DNA of 11,627 nucleotides from JANNRW01 sp031401815 (GTDB taxonomy: Bacteria; Desulfobacterota; Desulfuromonadia; Geobacterales; DSM-12255): NCBI GenBank assembly GCA_031401815.1, contig JANNRW010000230.1:1-11627 (forward strand), in the 5' to 3' direction. Below the pieces are notes generated by a model that worked only from the letters and a program-made list of their open reading frames with translations, was not told the origin of the DNA and searched no databases. The position numbers and the translations under genes were made by a program. Below, one piece after another: positions 1-7,724 of this stretch (within the stretch, counting starts at the first letter, position 1; every line of letters begins with the position of its first letter).

Positions 1-586
1 CATGATGGAGATGATGGAGACAGCCAATATACTGCGTTATGCAACACCAAAAAGTCTTGTGATACTGGATGAGATCGGGCGGGGGACATCTACTTTTGAT
101 GGAGTTTCCATTGCCTGGGGGGTTGCGGAATTCCTGCACGACAACAGGGAGCATAAAGCAAGAACTCTGTTTGCCACCCACTATCATGAGATGACCGAGC
201 TTTCGGTAACACGCGAAGGGATTAAAAACTTTAATATTGCTGTGCGAGAGTGGAATGATCAGATTATTTTCCTTCGTAAAATCGTTCCCGGAGGGGCTTC
301 TCACTCGTATGGCATCCAGGTTGCCAGACTTGCCGGTCTGCCGCTCATGGTTATAGACCGGGCAAAAGAGATTCTCCGCAATCTTGAAAAAGGTGAGTTT
401 TCAGAAGAGGGTCTTCCACGAATCTCAAGGAGCAAACGGACTTCTCCGGCAGCTGTATCGCCCCAGTTGTCCCTTTTCGATGACGGCTCAACCCTGATAA
501 AAGAGCGGCTTGCGCGTGTTGATGTCGCCTCGATTACCCCTCTGGAAGCGCTGAATCTGCTGGACGAACTCAAGAGGATGCTCTGA
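1..586 (+). CDS. mutS: DNA mismatch repair ATPase MutS, C-terminal part (5' end outside window)
   Basis: MutS binds mismatched bases as a dimer and uses ATP to recruit MutL. The visible 194 residues cover the end of the ABC-type ATPase and the C-terminal tail. Fragment residues 19-33 carry Walker B and the following loop (LVILDEIGRGTSTFD, with Asp23 and Glu24), and the switch histidine is in FATHYHE (His60). A conserved GGASHSYGIQVARLAGLP segment follows at about 97-114. Residues 155-159 are QLSLF, a textbook beta-clamp binding motif, in a less conserved linker. The last 15 residues (TPLEALNLLDELKRML region) match the small helical tetramerisation domain of MutS. The gene begins upstream; base 1 is the last base of the preceding codon. 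Its TGA stop shares one base with the next gene's ATG, so the two are probably translated together. The family call is essentially certain. Confidence 0.97.
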   Translation, partial: MMEMMETANILRYATPKSLVILDEIGRGTSTFDGVSIAWGVAEFLHDNREHKARTLFATHYHEMTELSVTREGIKNFNIAVREWNDQIIFLRKIVPGGASHSYGIQVARLAGLPLMVIDRAKEILRNLEKGEFSEEGLPRISRSKRTSPAAVSPQLSLFDDGSTLIKERLARVDVASITPLEALNLLDELKRML

Positions 587-2019
587 TGGGAAGGCAAATA
601 CTCTGGATAATGCTGATCATCTTTTCCCTCACCTCCATGCAGTCGCTTGCTGAAGAGGGTGAGAGTGCAAATGTGAAAAAGACCAAGACAGTGAGTAAGT
701 CAGTTAAAAGCAGCAAGGAAAGCATAAAGACGAAAAAAACTAAAAAGACCAAAAAGTCGAAAAAAACAAAAACACCAGGAAAAACCCGTCTGAAAAAGAG
801 TGTCAAACCGGCTGTAGTTGCTATTCCCCAGCCTAAAATCCCTGACAAGCCTGCTTTGGTTACGGAAGTAAAATATTGGTCAACACCTGATTACACACGG
901 ATTGCTGTAACACTGGATCATGAAGCCCCATTTGAAAAACATGAGATTGCCAGGTCACCCGGTGCTTCAGTACTGAGTCGTATATATTTTGATATAAACG
1001 GTGCCAGGCTGGCACCGGGGGTTAAAGACATACCGATTGGGGATGGACTCCTCAAAAGCGCCAGGGCAGGGCAGTATAAGGCAGATACCGTGCGGATAGT
1101 CCTGGATGTCGAGAATATCAAGGACTACAAGATATTTACTTTTTCCGACCCGTTCAGAATCCTGGTTGATGTGAAAGGAGAACGTGCAGCCGGGATAAGT
1201 AATCTGTTGCCGACGATTCAGTCATCACCGCTTTTAACGGAATCAGTGGCCAGGGGGGAGCAAGGTTCGTTGCCGAAAGAGCAGCTGGCTCTTCACAAAG
1301 AGACGCAGCCGGTCAAATCCATTACAAGAACAGCAGTCAAGCCGGGGAAAATCAGGCGGATAGTGGTTGACCCCGGGCATGGCGGCAAAGATCCAGGGGC
1401 AGTTGGTCTATCAGGTCTTCAGGAAAAGGATATCGTGCTTTCAGTGTCGTTACTTCTGGCAAAAAAACTGAAGGAAGAGCTTGGCATAGATGCCGTGATG
1501 ACAAGGTCAACCGACGTTTTTATCGAACTGCAGGAGCGAACAGCAATAGCCAATCAGGTTGGGGCTGACCTCTTTGTATCGATTCATGTAAATGCTGCGC
1601 TCAACCGGTCTGCATCCGGTATTGAGACCTATTATCTTAATCTGGCGAAAACCGAAAAAGCTGCTCAACTGGCAGCCAGAGAGAATGGCACATCACTTGA
1701 AAAAGTCAGCCTCTTGCAGGCTGTTCTTTTTGACCTGATGGCCAACTACAAGCTGAATGATTCAGCGCATCTGGCTGAAGAGGTGCAGAAATCGCTGCAC
1801 AGAAAGCTTGAAAGTCGCAATCCTGGGGTAAAAAATCTGGGGGTCAAGCAGGGGCCGTTCTATGTGCTTGTCGGAGCAACAATGCCGAGCATACTGGTTG
1901 AAGCAGCTTTCATAAGTAATGAGAAAGAGGAAGCCAGGCTTAAAGAGCCTGATTTCCAGGAACAGGTGGCTGAGGGGATTCTGGACGGGATAATCTCCTA
2001 TATATCTTCACTGAAGTAG
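586..2019 (+). CDS. Secreted N-acetylmuramoyl-L-alanine amidase with AMIN domain (AmiA/B/C-like)
   Basis: Zinc amidase that cleaves the bond between MurNAc and the stem peptide of peptidoglycan, acting in the periplasm during cell separation. Residues 1-22 look like a Sec signal peptide (hydrophobic core about 5-19, SLA before EEG). Residues 31-75 are a low-complexity Lys/Thr/Ser tether. An AMIN-like beta domain, which targets peptidoglycan or the septum, spans about 92-197. An Amidase_3 catalytic domain spans about 257-474. All four expected catalytic or metal residues are visible: His265 in DPGHGG, Glu280 in LQEKD, His334 in SIHVN and Glu439 in LVEAAF. The length of 477 aa is somewhat above E. 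coli AmiC, mainly because of the tether and linker. The ATG overlaps the mutS TGA by one base, which implies translational coupling. It is equivalent to genes called amiC in related genomes; I cannot decide between amiA, amiB and amiC. Confidence 0.94.
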   Translation: MGRQILWIMLIIFSLTSMQSLAEEGESANVKKTKTVSKSVKSSKESIKTKKTKKTKKSKKTKTPGKTRLKKSVKPAVVAIPQPKIPDKPALVTEVKYWSTPDYTRIAVTLDHEAPFEKHEIARSPGASVLSRIYFDINGARLAPGVKDIPIGDGLLKSARAGQYKADTVRIVLDVENIKDYKIFTFSDPFRILVDVKGERAAGISNLLPTIQSSPLLTESVARGEQGSLPKEQLALHKETQPVKSITRTAVKPGKIRRIVVDPGHGGKDPGAVGLSGLQEKDIVLSVSLLLAKKLKEELGIDAVMTRSTDVFIELQERTAIANQVGADLFVSIHVNAALNRSASGIETYYLNLAKTEKAAQLAARENGTSLEKVSLLQAVLFDLMANYKLNDSAHLAEEVQKSLHRKLESRNPGVKNLGVKQGPFYVLVGATMPSILVEAAFISNEKEEARLKEPDFQEQVAEGILDGIISYISSLK

Positions 2020-2042
2020 AAAACATGCTCGTCCTTTCCAGG

Positions 2043-2064
2043 GAAACCAGTAGCACCTGGTTTT
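2043..2064 (+). terminator. Weak intrinsic-terminator-like hairpin after the amidase gene
   Basis: AAACCAG at 2044-2050 pairs perfectly with CTGGTTT at 2057-2063 around a 6-nt loop. A G-T wobble can extend the stem by one pair, and a T-rich stretch (TTTTGTATT) overlaps its 3' side. It starts 23 nt after the amidase stop. The stem has only three G-C pairs, so it is a weak candidate. It also lies beyond the end of the convergent small gene, but on that strand no T-run follows. Confidence 0.4.
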
Positions 2065-2157
2065 GTATTAGTAACATGAAAAGAGCCACTTTACATCGTG
2101 ACCCTTTCCTTGCTACTTGCTGTTAATACTGCCAACGACCCACTGATACCATTGATG

Positions 2158-2466
2158 CTAGGAACCGCCACCATAAGCGTCAATCATGTCCCTGTTAGCA
2201 TCATCAAGTTTTTCTCTCAAGAGTCTCAGCTCATCAGCAGTATAAACATCAGTTCCCTTTTTGAGTTCTCTTTCAATCCCGGTAATTTTACCCTGAACTG
2301 TTCCAACCCTGTCACATGGATTCGCAGCTACGATCAAGCATTGATCCTTATCATGCTCAAATGCTGGCTCAATGAATGGATTTACTGCTTCTTCTGCCAT
2401 TACAGGCAATGCTGCTATCAGAAGAGTGGCAGATAACAGAGCGATTCTTTTCATAATATTTCTCAT
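2158..2466 (-). CDS. Small exported protein of unknown function with two cysteines
   Basis: A 102-aa protein I cannot assign to a named family. Residues 1-24 form a good Sec signal peptide: basic start MRNIMKR, hydrophobic core, VMA before EE. The mature form would be about 78 aa and periplasmic. It contains two cysteines eight residues apart (Cys43 and Cys51, in DQC...NPCD), which could form a disulphide or bind a ligand. Residues 57-93 are charged and predicted helical (GKITGIERELKKG, then ADELRLLREKLDDANRD). The chosen ATG at 2466-2464 has AAGGAG six bases upstream. An in-frame TTG two codons earlier overlaps no usable ribosome site. The gene runs against its neighbours, stands alone between the amidase and glnD, and has its own promoter with an adjacent Fur-box-like site. 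The signal peptide, ribosome site and promoter together support a real gene. Confidence 0.82.
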   Translation of the reverse strand: MRNIMKRIALLSATLLIAALPVMAEEAVNPFIEPAFEHDKDQCLIVAANPCDRVGTVQGKITGIERELKKGTDVYTADELRLLREKLDDANRDMIDAYGGGS

Positions 2467-2506
2467 GGCCAACTCCTTTTCTAATTTATTTACTTCTTAT
2501 GATTTC

Positions 2507-2535
2507 ATAGTACACAGCTTCTTCGGGAATTGCAA
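2507..2535 (-). promoter_or_regulatory. Candidate sigma-70 promoter for the small exported protein
   Basis: On the minus strand, TTGCAA (2535-2530) is separated by exactly 17 bases from TACTAT (2512-2507). Each box matches four of six consensus positions. The -10 box lies about 40 bases upstream of the ATG at 2466. The -35 box abuts the Fur-like palindrome at 2537-2551. This is a pattern match only. Confidence 0.45.
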
Positions 2536-2558
2536 CTGAATATCATTATCAATACAAA
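2530..2558 (+). promoter_or_regulatory. Possible divergent sigma-70 promoter toward glnD
   Basis: TTGCAA is its own reverse complement, so the same box at 2530-2535 can serve as a -35 in the plus direction. TACAAA at 2553-2558 lies 17 bases further on and matches four of six -10 positions. The Fur-like site would fall inside the spacer. It would leave a leader of nearly 190 bases before glnD, so it is weaker than the minus-strand candidate. Confidence 0.25.
2537..2551. promoter_or_regulatory. Fur-box-like 7-1-7 palindrome
   Basis: The 15 bases TGAATATCATTATCA match 13 of 15 positions of the Fur 7-1-7 consensus TGATAATNATTATCA; the two differences are adjacent, in the left half-site. The site directly abuts the -35 box of the small exported gene and lies between that box and the possible plus-strand -10. 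Fur with ferrous iron usually represses from such positions. It is a single match in an AT-rich gap, so chance similarity remains possible. Confidence 0.45.
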
Positions 2559-2751
2559 ATTTATTCATATCGTATAGTTCGCATGAGCAGCTTGAAAGAG
2601 TCCGACATGATGAACTCATTGCAGGGCTTTAGCGCAAACGGTTTTGTGCAGCAGCAAGGGTTGCCGGTGTTGCGAATTCATATAGCCAAAGAGTTTTGGT
2701 TCATGTAAATTCGAAACATTTCGCCCGTGATCCGGTAAGCAAGAGGATTTG

Positions 2752-5451
2752 ATGGAATACACAATAGATCGATACTTCCCTGATGAAACACAGTCAGAAG
2801 GTGATGCAGGCAAAGCGACATTTGAAGAGAAACGCCCGCTTTATCTGGCTGCTTCACGCAGGTTCCTTTCTAATTATCGTCAAATAATAAGAGACCGGCA
2901 CACTGCAGGTGCTTCCGGATTTGAAGTGGTCAAACTGCTTACCGGTATGACAGACACACTGATACTGAAACTCTACTCTTCGATAATGAGCGATCTTCAG
3001 GGAGAGTTGAGGTCTGCCGAGATCTCTATTATAGCTGTCGGTGGTTATGGTCGCGCAGAACTTAACCCTTTTTCCGATGTTGACCTGATGTTTCTTCATG
3101 CCGGGAAACAGCCGCAATTTATTGAAGAGATAGCCCAGAAACTGCTCTATTTCCTCTGGGATATGAAGCTGGATGTCGGTTTTTCAGTAAGGACGATAAG
3201 TGATTGCATTGAAATGGGTAAAAGCGATTCAACAATCAGAACCGCCATGCTTGACAGCCGCTTACTGGGGGGTAGCGAACCGCTTTTCAAGGAGTTCTGG
3301 AAGGCATTTTCAGGTCAGCTTCTGTCTCGAAGCAGTGATGCCTACATTCGTGACAAAATAGAGGAACTTGAAACCAGGCGCGGAAAATACGGATCTTCAG
3401 TCTATATTCTTGAGCCGAACATCAAGGAGAGTGAAGGGGGGCTCCGCGATATTCAGACAGCCATCTGGGTGGCAAAACTGAAATACAAGATAACCTCCAT
3501 GAGGGAGCTTGTGATTAAAGGTGTTCTGTCGGAAGAAGAGCTGGAGGCATTTGAAGAGGCGAAAACATACCTATGGCGGCTGAGAAATGAGCTCCACTAT
3601 CTGACCGGGAGGAAAAACGACCAGATAACTTTTGAAGCCCAGATTGGTCTGGCAGCTTTTTGCGGCTTCCAGAACCAGGGCAAATCTCTTGCTGTAGAAG
3701 AGTTCATGCGAGATTATTACCTGAATGCCAACAAAATAGAGCACCTTTCCGCATCTCTGGTCTCCAGATGCAGGCGCCGTGATGAAAGCCCAGGCAAAAT
3801 CCTGGGGTACTTTATCAGGAGGCCTCTGGGAGACGGGTTTTACGTCATCAGGGGAGAGCTGGTTGTTCCTGATGAGACTGTTCTGGAGAAAGATCCTGTT
3901 CTGCTGATCAAAATATTCGAGCAGGCTCAAAAGCAGGGTGTGAAGCTTGCTGTGGAGACCAAGTCACTTGTCAGACGCTCTCTGGCTCTTGTCAACGACA
4001 AGTTCCGCAGGAGCAGAGAGGTCAACGAATCTTTTTTCAATATTCTCCGCGCTGATAAAGGTGTTGTAGAGATACTCAAGCAGATGCATCATCTTGAGTT
4101 CCTGAATCGGTTCATACCCGAATTTGAGCGGATATACTGCAAGGTGCAGCACGATCTTTATCATGTTTTTACAGTTGATATCCATTCACTCTTCTGTGTT
4201 GAGGAGATTGTTGCCTTGTGGCAGGGGGCGCACGAGGCGGAACTGCCAGAACTGACAGCAGTCGCCAGAGGTGTGGAAAAGAGGGAGTTACTTCTGCTGG
4301 CTGTTCTGTTGCATGACATAGGTAAAGGGGAGGGGGGTGGACATGCAGAAAAAGGGGCACAACTCTGCCGTACAATTGCCCGTCGAATGGGTCTTTCGAA
4401 AGAAGATAGCGAGCGGCTGGAGTTTCTCGTACGCCAGCATCTTCTTTTTGCCCATATTGCACAACGTCGCGATCTGCACGATGAGCGGATGATCATTGAT
4501 TTCGCCAGACAGATGGAGAGCAGCGAGAATCTTGTCATGCTCTATCTTCTTACCTATGCAGATGTAAAAGGGGTTGGCCCTGATGTCTGGAACGACTGGA
4601 AGAAGATGCTTTTCAGGGAGCTATTCGAAAAAACCTATCAGGTGCTTGAGCGTGGAGATTTCAGACTTGAAGCAAGCAGCGAGAGGGTCAAGGCAGTTCG
4701 ACGCAGAGTCATGTCAATTCTGGAAAACGAGTATTCCCAGCAGGATATAATGCATGAACTCAAGGCTCTCACGACTCGCCATACTCTTTCACATACACCG
4801 GAAGAGCTGGCCGGGCATCTCAGGATTCTTCTCAGACTGGAAAAGGAGCCGCTGATAATCGACTTGAGCCACTTCAACGAGCAGGGGTTTTCCATCTATA
4901 CGATAGCCATTCCTGATTTGCCGGCACTCTTTGCCAGGATTACCGGGGTGATGGCGGCAAATGGCATTAATATCCTCGGTGCCCAGATTCATACAAGCAG
5001 TAATGGCAAAGCTCTCGATATTCTTCAGGTCAATTCACCTCAGGGATTCGCCATTACTGACGAGAACAGATGGACACGTGTTAACGATGACATGCGCTCT
5101 GTCCTTTCAGGAAAGGTGAAGGTTCAGACTCTTGTTGAAAAGCGCCGCCAGGTCAATGTGCTGGCCGGAAAAACCAAGCCACGCTTTCCGACCAGAGTTG
5201 AGATAGATAATGAAGTTTCGGTTGACTATACGGTTGTCGACATTTATACGCATGACACAGTTGGTCTTCTATACAGGATTGCCCATACTTTGAGTGAGCT
5301 TGGTCTTTATATAGGTGTTGCCAAAATATCCACAAAAGTTGATCAGGTGGCTGATGTTTTTTATGTGCGGGACATATTCGGTCACAAGATAACTGTTGAA
5401 GAAAAGCTTGTTGAAATAAGGGCTCGGCTGTTGGCGGCCATAGATCAATGA
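2752..5451 (+). CDS. glnD: Bifunctional PII uridylyltransferase/uridylyl-removing enzyme GlnD
   Basis: GlnD senses glutamine: it uridylylates PII proteins (GlnB/GlnK) when glutamine is low and removes UMP when it is high, controlling glutamine synthetase and nitrogen genes. The protein is 899 aa, normal for the family. In order: the nucleotidyltransferase domain with GGYGRAELNPFSDVD at 97-111 (metal ligands Asp109 and Asp111); a helical GlnD-type linker; an HD phosphohydrolase domain with LLHDIGKG (His521, Asp522); and two C-terminal ACT domains near 716-790 and 826-895 that would bind glutamine. All key motifs are intact, so both activities are expected. ATG at 2752 is preferred over TTG at 2749 because AGAGGA lies four bases before it. 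The stop overlaps the xerD start (ATGA). Nothing odd is seen in the coding region. Confidence 0.97.
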   Translation: MEYTIDRYFPDETQSEGDAGKATFEEKRPLYLAASRRFLSNYRQIIRDRHTAGASGFEVVKLLTGMTDTLILKLYSSIMSDLQGELRSAEISIIAVGGYGRAELNPFSDVDLMFLHAGKQPQFIEEIAQKLLYFLWDMKLDVGFSVRTISDCIEMGKSDSTIRTAMLDSRLLGGSEPLFKEFWKAFSGQLLSRSSDAYIRDKIEELETRRGKYGSSVYILEPNIKESEGGLRDIQTAIWVAKLKYKITSMRELVIKGVLSEEELEAFEEAKTYLWRLRNELHYLTGRKNDQITFEAQIGLAAFCGFQNQGKSLAVEEFMRDYYLNANKIEHLSASLVSRCRRRDESPGKILGYFIRRPLGDGFYVIRGELVVPDETVLEKDPVLLIKIFEQAQKQGVKLAVETKSLVRRSLALVNDKFRRSREVNESFFNILRADKGVVEILKQMHHLEFLNRFIPEFERIYCKVQHDLYHVFTVDIHSLFCVEEIVALWQGAHEAELPELTAVARGVEKRELLLLAVLLHDIGKGEGGGHAEKGAQLCRTIARRMGLSKEDSERLEFLVRQHLLFAHIAQRRDLHDERMIIDFARQMESSENLVMLYLLTYADVKGVGPDVWNDWKKMLFRELFEKTYQVLERGDFRLEASSERVKAVRRRVMSILENEYSQQDIMHELKALTTRHTLSHTPEELAGHLRILLRLEKEPLIIDLSHFNEQGFSIYTIAIPDLPALFARITGVMAANGINILGAQIHTSSNGKALDILQVNSPQGFAITDENRWTRVNDDMRSVLSGKVKVQTLVEKRRQVNVLAGKTKPRFPTRVEIDNEVSVDYTVVDIYTHDTVGLLYRIAHTLSELGLYIGVAKISTKVDQVADVFYVRDIFGHKITVEEKLVEIRARLLAAIDQ

Positions 5452-6335
5452 ACGATTATCTTGATCTTTTTCTGTCATATCTCGTTGTTGAGAAGGGATT
5501 GACAAAAAATACCATTGAGGCATACAGTCGCGATGTAGGCGGGTATCTGACTTTTCTGGAAAAGTCAGATCGTCTGGTTGTTTCTGATATAAGACCCTCT
5601 GATGTTGCTGCCTTTATAGCCTGGCTGAAAGAGTCGGGGCTTGCTCCACGCAGTCGCGCAAGAGCACTCTCCGCAGTCCGGATGTTTCACCGCTTTCTGC
5701 TGGTAGAGAGTTATGCGACGAATAATCCTACTGCGATAATAGAGTCTCCACGACTGCTTGGCAAACTCCCGGAGATACTTGGTGCAAAAGAGGTGGAGAC
5801 TCTGTTGAAAGCCTCGTCCGGTGATGAAGCAACAGATTCAAGGGATTGCGCAATGCTGGAACTGCTTTATGCTACTGGACTCAGGGTCTCTGAACTCGTC
5901 TCACTGAAAATTACCGATCTGAACCTTGTTGCAGGCTATCTGATTGCTACGGGCAAAGGCGAAAAAGAGCGACTGGTTCCGATTGGCGAATGTGCCAGAA
6001 ATGCCGTTTCAGAGTATATGTCATCAACCAGAGTCCGGCAGGATCGAAAAAGTGAAAACCGCTTTCTTTTTCTTACCAGGCTGGGCGACAGAATGACACG
6101 TCAGTCTTTCTGGAACATTATCAAGAAAAGGGCGCTTGCTGCCGGAATTAACAAGAAAATATCTCCGCATACGTTGCGCCATTCATTTGCAACACATCTT
6201 CTTGAAAACGGAGCAGATCTTCGCAGTGTACAACTGATGCTGGGTCATGCTGATCTGGCCACAACACAGATCTATACGCACATTACAAGGGAGCGGCTCA
6301 AAAGGATACATCAGGAGATACATCCCAGAGGGTAA
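5448..6335 (+). CDS. xerD: Tyrosine recombinase XerD (chromosome dimer resolution)
   Basis: Site-specific recombinase that, with XerC and FtsK, resolves chromosome dimers at dif. An N-terminal SAM-like core-binding domain (about 1-90) is followed by the tyrosine recombinase catalytic domain (about 108-290). The full catalytic set is visible: Arg146 in ATGLRVSEL, Lys170 in GKGEKER, His241 and Arg244 in PHTLRHSFATH, His267 in LGHADL, and Tyr276 in TQIYTHI. The spacing agrees with E. coli XerD to within a few residues. The ending RIHQEIHPRG resembles the XerD tail (HQQHHPRA) more than XerC. Length is 295 aa. Its ATG overlaps the glnD stop by four bases, indicating coupling. The coding region ends directly against repeat element E1. 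No integron or phage genes are nearby, so this is the housekeeping enzyme. Confidence 0.94.
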   Translation: MNDYLDLFLSYLVVEKGLTKNTIEAYSRDVGGYLTFLEKSDRLVVSDIRPSDVAAFIAWLKESGLAPRSRARALSAVRMFHRFLLVESYATNNPTAIIESPRLLGKLPEILGAKEVETLLKASSGDEATDSRDCAMLELLYATGLRVSELVSLKITDLNLVAGYLIATGKGEKERLVPIGECARNAVSEYMSSTRVRQDRKSENRFLFLTRLGDRMTRQSFWNIIKKRALAAGINKKISPHTLRHSFATHLLENGADLRSVQLMLGHADLATTQIYTHITRERLKRIHQEIHPRG

Positions 6336-6495
6336 GGCTCGAAAGGCGGAAGGTCAGAGGGGCGGAAGGTCGGAAGGTTAGAAGGTCGGAAGGTCGGAAG
6401 GTTAGAAGGTCAGCTGACCCTCCGACCCTCCAGTCTTCCGACCCTCCAGTCCTCCGACCCTCCAGTCTTCCGACCCTCCAGTCCTCCGACCCTCA
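6336..6495. repeat. Repeat element E1: palindromic array of degenerate 8-bp units
   Basis: From 6352 to 6495 the sequence divides into 18 consecutive octamers with no phase break; 6336-6351 look like two more degraded units. The left eight are purine-rich (GGTCGGAA, GGTTAGAA, GGTCAGAG). The right ten are pyrimidine-rich (GACCCTCC, AGTCTTCC, AGTCCTCC). The centre is the perfect palindrome GGTCAGCTGACC at 6408-6419, and the flanking arms pair imperfectly over roughly 70 bases each side. The bases 6424-6455 are repeated exactly at 6456-6487, a 32-bp tandem duplication made of four octamers. The element fills the gap between the xerD stop and the apgM ribosome site. An RNA copy would form a long stem, so it could act on termination or message stability; that role is inferred. 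I do not recognise it as a named family. Confidence 0.93.
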
Positions 6496-6517
6496 AAAGG
6501 AAGAAAGGAACCAATAG

Positions 6518-7720
6518 ATGAAATACATAGTTCTTCTCGGAGACGGCATGTCTGACGAGAAAATGGATCAACTGGGGGGTAAGACCCCTCTACAGGTTGC
6601 CAACACTCCCAATATGGATTACATGGCCAAACGTGGCAGACTAGGTCTTGCCAGAACAGTTCCGGAAGGGCTTCCGCCTGGAAGTGATGTTGCCAATCTC
6701 TCTGTTTTCGGTTACGACCCGCGTAGCTGCTACACCGGGCGTTCACCTCTGGAAGCTGCCAGTATGGGGGTTGAGCTTGGGTCAGAAGATGTTGCATTCA
6801 GGATAAACCTGGTAAATCTGGAAGCTCGTGGCGGCAGACTGCTGATGAAGGATTACTCTGCCGGGCATATCAGCACTGCTGAAGGGCGTGAACTTGTAGA
6901 GGCGCTTCAGGTGCAGCTTGGCTGCGATGAGTTTCAGTTTTATCCGGGAATCAGTTATCGGCATTTATTGGTATGGCGAGGGGGGAGTGAGCAGATTACC
7001 GCAACTCCGCCGCACGATATTACCGGGGCACCGATTCTTGAATTTCTTCCCCAAGGGGAAGGGGCTGACAAGCTCATTGCTTTAATGAACAGTTCCCAGT
7101 TGCTGTTTCACAATCACCCGCAGTTTCGCCGCAGGGTAGACGCCGGTAAAATACCGGCAAACTCCATATGGCTCTGGGGGCAGGGGAAGGCACCGAGCAT
7201 GCAGAGTTATCAGGAGAAATTTGCCTTGTCAGGTGCCGTGATATCAGCTGTTGACCTGATTCGCGGTATCGGGGTTTATGCCGGGCTGGATATTGTCAAG
7301 GTCGAAGGCGCTACCGGCTATATCGATACCAATTACAAGGGGAAAGCTGACGCTGCACTGAAGTCGCTGGAGAAGTCCGATTTTGTCTATCTCCACGTAG
7401 AAGCGCCTGATGAGGCTTCACACATCGGTAATCTTGAGCACAAGCTGAAGGCGATTGAAGATTTTGATGCCCTGATAGTCGGCCCGGTTATGGAGGGGGT
7501 AAAAAAATATGGTGATTACAGAATCCTCTGTACCCCTGATCATCCGACACCACTTGCCCGTATGACCCATACGTCAGATCCTGTCCCTTTTATCATTTTT
7601 GGAGGCGAGGATATTGTGCAGGGTGGAGTAGCAGGATATGACGAAGAGTCTGCCAATAAGACGGGATTTGTTGTGGAAGAAGGGTTCAGGCTGATGGAGA
7701 TACTGCTTGAGCGACAGTGA
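6518..7720 (+). CDS. apgM: Cofactor-independent phosphoglycerate mutase, archaeal type (aPGAM)
   Basis: Interconverts 3- and 2-phosphoglycerate in lower glycolysis and gluconeogenesis without 2,3-bisphosphoglycerate, using two divalent metals and a phosphoserine intermediate (alkaline phosphatase superfamily). The N-terminus has the metal motif LLGDGMSD (Asp9). GLPPGSDVANLSVFGYDP follows, with Ser56 the expected phosphorylated serine. The C-terminal metal motifs are present: HVEAPDEASHIGN, and CTPDHPTPLARMTHTSDPVPFI. At 400 aa it has the length of the archaeal-type family rather than the roughly 510 aa of bacterial GpmI. The start is firm: AAAGGAA lies seven bases before the ATG. Element E1 sits immediately upstream, so any transcript entering from xerD must pass through that hairpin. 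trmJ begins four bases after the stop. Confidence 0.95.
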   Translation: MKYIVLLGDGMSDEKMDQLGGKTPLQVANTPNMDYMAKRGRLGLARTVPEGLPPGSDVANLSVFGYDPRSCYTGRSPLEAASMGVELGSEDVAFRINLVNLEARGGRLLMKDYSAGHISTAEGRELVEALQVQLGCDEFQFYPGISYRHLLVWRGGSEQITATPPHDITGAPILEFLPQGEGADKLIALMNSSQLLFHNHPQFRRRVDAGKIPANSIWLWGQGKAPSMQSYQEKFALSGAVISAVDLIRGIGVYAGLDIVKVEGATGYIDTNYKGKADAALKSLEKSDFVYLHVEAPDEASHIGNLEHKLKAIEDFDALIVGPVMEGVKKYGDYRILCTPDHPTPLARMTHTSDPVPFIIFGGEDIVQGGVAGYDEESANKTGFVVEEGFRLMEILLERQ

Positions 7721-7724
7721 TGAT

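Noticed and set aside
2098..2436. Plus-strand open frame opposite the small exported gene
   Set aside because: It is antisense to a gene with ribosome site, promoter and signal peptide, and its own product has no family features.
2583..2708. A 41-codon plus-strand open frame just before glnD
   Set aside because: It starts with ATG and has reasonable codons but no ribosome site and no recognisable protein. Chance or a gene remnant cannot be separated, so it was not annotated.
4161..4538. Minus-strand open frames inside glnD
   Set aside because: They are shadows of the HD-domain coding region; glnD is intact with all motifs.
6336..6495. CRISPR array
   Set aside because: Units are 8 bp, contiguous and without unique spacers; no cas genes are nearby.
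6402..6797. Minus-strand open frame from E1 into apgM
   Set aside because: Its coding potential is the array plus the shadow of apgM, with no start signal. apgM has a strong ribosome site and all family motifs.
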